Shown: positions 61,873 through 64,000 of the stretch, one piece after another
Numbering within the stretch: position 1 is the first letter of the stretch
How the letters are laid out: every line of letters starts with the position of its first letter
Origin: Thermaurantimonas sp046295455
GTDB lineage: Bacteria > Bacteroidota > Bacteroidia > Flavobacteriales > Schleiferiaceae
Reading direction: 5' to 3'
DNA length: 64,000 nt
NCBI GenBank assembly: GCA_046295455.1
Contig: JBKBNI010000003.1
Location: 1-64,000 of the forward strand
The notes under the pieces: model-generated
Told to the model about the DNA's origin: nothing
The model's input: only the letters and a program-made list of their open reading frames with translations
Databases searched by the model: none
Program-made: the position numbers and the translations under genes

Positions 61873-64000
61873 TCAAAAATTTATGTTGATATTAAGACCT
61901 ATGGAGCGTGTATTAGGATTGTTGAAATAATCCCTGCCAATGGCATTTCCGGCACCTGATAGATTAGTCTCTGGGTCTATGCCGGAGTAGCTTGTCCAAA
62001 GAAAAAGATTTCTGCCGGTCAGGGTCAGAGAGGCAGCCTTGACTTTAACTTTTTCGAGCCATGCAGAGGGAAGTTGCCAGGTCAGGTTGAGATCACGAAG
62101 CCGAATCCAGTTTACTTCCTCGACAGAGGCCTCACTTACGCCGGCGAGTGGATAGCGGGAGTAGAAACTTTCGTCCAGCTTTATGACTTTGTCATTGACA
62201 GACCCGTCAGCCTGCACACCATCAAAGATGATTTCCTCTTCGCGGTTGAGGGTGGAGGCATGTGTACCCAACCTGCGCATCACGCCCGCAGTGCCGTTGA
62301 AAATGTCTCCACCCTTGCGGATATCAATCAGAAAGGAAAGCGTAACAGGTCCATAGGATACTCTGTTTCTCAGTCCGAGCAAAAAATCGGGGTTTGGGTC
62401 TCCGATGATTTTTTGCTGAGCTGCCATAAGGGGATATCCCTGGTTGTTTACAATGATCCGACCATTTTCATCTCTCTGCCAGGCTGTGCCAAACAGTACA
62501 CCATATGGCTGTCCGCTGATTACACGGGAGGTCGTACTTGCCAGGCCGGTGGATTCGAGGGCAAAGTTGAATTCGCTCCCATCTAGGCTATTTACGATGT
62601 TTTGGTTCCGGGTAAAATTAGCGGTGATGTCGTAGCGCCATTTGGTTTTGGCCGCCGGTTCAACCACTCGAATGGTACTGATAATTTCCCATCCGTAATT
62701 GACAATTTCAATAAAATCGGCATTGGATATCATGGCCGAGAAGCCTGTGCTCGGCACTACCGGCAAACTCACGATCTGATCGCGTGAAAGATTGCGATAC
62801 CATGTGAGATCAAACTGCAGACGATTGCCGAAGAAGCGAAGATCCGTACCGGCTTCATAGGCTATTTTCTTTTCAGGTCGCAAATTTGGGTTGCCCAAAA
62901 CTGAGGTTGGGGTATAGCTCAGAAATCCTTGTGCCGGGGTACCAAGCACAAAAAAGTTAGTAGTCTGGTATGGACTTGGAGCTCCATTGGCGGCTTCGGC
63001 ATAGGAAAGGCGCAACTTTCCGAAGTCAAGCCAACGCCAATTGACTTGATCAAATGCCTCGGTAAATACAAATCCTGTACTCACGGAGGGGTAGAAAAAT
63101 GAAAATCTACCTGGCGCAAGGGTTGAGGTCCAGTCATTTCGGCCGGTAAGATTCAGAAATAAATAATCTCTCCATCCCAGCTGAATATCTGCAAACACTC
63201 CGACAAGCATTTTTCTGAAGAGGAAATCATCCAGAGATTCGATATTCTGGCGCTCAATGTTGCTCATGTCGTAAAAATCTGGAAGAACGAACGTAAATCC
63301 GTCAAATTCCCATATATACTCACTGTCATACCGATAGTTGTGGCCAGCAATGGCTGCAAGATTTAAATCTTTGCTGAGGTTTTTGTTTATTTTGAGCATA
63401 AGGTCTGAGTTCAAAAGGCGATTGGTTACATTCTCCATATACAACCTTCCGGTCCCGAACTCTCCGGAATTATTATCCCAGTATCCCATAAGACGGCTTT
63501 GGTATTGGTCTAACCCAAGACGCCACAGTACCTGAAGCCAATCTGTGGCTTCGTATCGAAGCTCTGTAAAGCCAACCAGGCGGTCTATATCTTCTGTATT
63601 GCGATTTTTGTTTACAGACCAATAGGGATTGTCAAAGGGCACAAAATACGTGCGCTGGGTTCCGTCTGGAAATTTCCAGGCCCTTGGATCATTTACCGGA
63701 TCTTTGACCCCATTGGTCAGGTCAAAACTGGCTGGCGCACGCATCAGACCGAGCATAACCCCGCTGAGGTTTGACCCTCTTTGGCTTCGGTTTGCTGTGC
63801 TGTTGATGTAGTTTGCTGATGCGGCCAATGTCCAACGTTTGTTTAGTTTGGACTCTGTAGAGAGTCTGATGGATGTTCTATTAAAAAATGTTTTGGGCAC
63901 GATGCCGGATTGGTTCAGATGGCCGAGTGAAAAGTGAATGAGGTTCCGTTCGTTTCCTGAGCTAATGGACAGATTGCTTGAGGATGTGGCACCCGTGATG
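61873..64000 (-). CDS. SusC/RagA family TonB-dependent receptor (5' end beyond window)
   Basis: The frame is open to the right edge; about 709 C-terminal residues are present, of an expected 1000 or more. Upstream of the ATG near 63900 the same frame continues with SSSNLSISSGNERNLIHFSL, the usual SusC pattern, so that ATG is not the start. Family landmarks: NKRWTLAASANYINSTANRSQRG, FLNLTGRNDWTSTL, SYAEAANGAPSPYQTTNFF, NPNLRPEKKIAYEAGTDLRFF, and the terminal SLTGRNLFLWTSYSGIDPETN...SIGLNININF. It transports a nutrient across the outer membrane with the SusD lipoprotein downstream. Confidence 0.96.
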   Translation of the reverse strand, partial: ITGATSSSNLSISSGNERNLIHFSLGHLNQSGIVPKTFFNRTSIRLSTESKLNKRWTLAASANYINSTANRSQRGSNLSGVMLGLMRAPASFDLTNGVKDPVNDPRAWKFPDGTQRTYFVPFDNPYWSVNKNRNTEDIDRLVGFTELRYEATDWLQVLWRLGLDQYQSRLMGYWDNNSGEFGTGRLYMENVTNRLLNSDLMLKINKNLSKDLNLAAIAGHNYRYDSEYIWEFDGFTFVLPDFYDMSNIERQNIESLDDFLFRKMLVGVFADIQLGWRDYLFLNLTGRNDWTSTLAPGRFSFFYPSVSTGFVFTEAFDQVNWRWLDFGKLRLSYAEAANGAPSPYQTTNFFVLGTPAQGFLSYTPTSVLGNPNLRPEKKIAYEAGTDLRFFGNRLQFDLTWYRNLSRDQIVSLPVVPSTGFSAMISNADFIEIVNYGWEIISTIRVVEPAAKTKWRYDITANFTRNQNIVNSLDGSEFNFALESTGLASTTSRVISGQPYGVLFGTAWQRDENGRIIVNNQGYPLMAAQQKIIGDPNPDFLLGLRNRVSYGPVTLSFLIDIRKGGDIFNGTAGVMRRLGTHASTLNREEEIIFDGVQADGSVNDKVIKLDESFYSRYPLAGVSEASVEEVNWIRLRDLNLTWQLPSAWLEKVKVKAASLTLTGRNLFLWTSYSGIDPETNLSGAGNAIGRDYFNNPNTRSIGLNININF

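Noticed and set aside
61873..63900. Treating the ATG at 63900 as the start of susC
   Set aside because: The same frame continues upstream with clear SusC sequence to the window edge, so it is an internal Met or Val and the gene is truncated by the window.
1..64000. CRISPR array, prophage, tRNA or rRNA genes
   Set aside because: No regularly spaced direct repeats, phage structural genes, or cloverleaf-like sequences were seen in the gaps when read by eye; a tRNA scan would settle the last point.

Overview
The window looks like chromosome from a free-living, probably aerobic member of the Bacteroidota. The lineage rests on several independent signs: a SusC/SusD pair at the right edge, a type IX secretion (T9SS) C-terminal sorting domain on the PhoX-like protein, Bacteroidota-restricted families (Lacal_2735, DUF3078, DUF4271 next to hemD, DUF5777, FeoB-associated Cys-rich protein), and repeated TAnnTTTG -7 promoter elements in place of Shine-Dalgarno and sigma70 signals. 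Genes for phenylacetate (paaZ), histidine (hutU) and kynurenine-pathway (3-hydroxyanthranilate dioxygenase) metabolism, menaquinone synthesis and c-type haem proteins suggest a heterotroph that breaks down aromatic compounds and amino acids. I cannot place it below phylum with confidence; a Saprospirales/Chitinophagales-like organism would fit.

Layout. 1-3.0 kb: 5' part of a giant secreted beta-helix protein. 3.4-7.0 kb: small Lacal_2735 protein, rarA and a 7TMR-DISM histidine kinase. 7.0-16.2 kb: rightward block with msrB, a rhomboid protease, an envelope protein, a TamA/BamA-like outer-membrane assembly protein, a methyltransferase, a MarR regulator, a thioredoxin-like lipid- or periplasm-facing protein, an aldehyde dehydrogenase and a JmjC-like cupin. 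16.2-17.0 kb: a gene graveyard with the dead C-terminus of an IS200-like/REP-associated transposase, REP-like hairpins and a second coding remnant. 17.0-26.6 kb: marR-aroB, hutU (convergent), elbB, dus, thiolase, and an M1-peptidase-like protein that has lost its zinc site and is joined to an outer-membrane barrel. 26.6-31.1 kb: leftward block LysM protein, small membrane protein, DUF3078, enoyl-CoA hydratase, hemD, DUF4271. 31.1-37.4 kb: paaZ, then di-haem peroxidase and PhoX-like protein, each unit closed by a clear hairpin terminator.

38.1-47.5 kb: MFS transporter, ribonuclease Z and a carboxypeptidase-like domain protein leftward; ettA, dinB-like and 3-hydroxyanthranilate dioxygenase rightward; an AsmA-like giant and rluB leftward. 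47.6-51.3 kb: radical SAM/SPASM protein, ppk1 and sixA-like phosphatase. 51.6-54.2 kb: a four-gene operon (OB-fold, YceI, DUF5777 barrel, haem lipoprotein). 54.3-57.6 kb: menA-menC and a five-Asp-box sialidase-like protein. 57.7-60.3 kb: feoA-feoB-feoB-associated peptide. 60.5-64.0 kb: susD and the 3' two-thirds of susC, a nutrient-uptake pair.

Most of the window is ordinary core and catabolic gene content. The items most worth a second look are the OB/YceI/DUF5777/haem operon with a CX4CH site, the zinc-less M1 barrel protein, the REP/IS200 relic beside a MarR gene whose relatives usually sit with fatty-acid genes, and an open frame that continues in phase behind the susD stop. No tRNA, rRNA or CRISPR array was recognised by eye.
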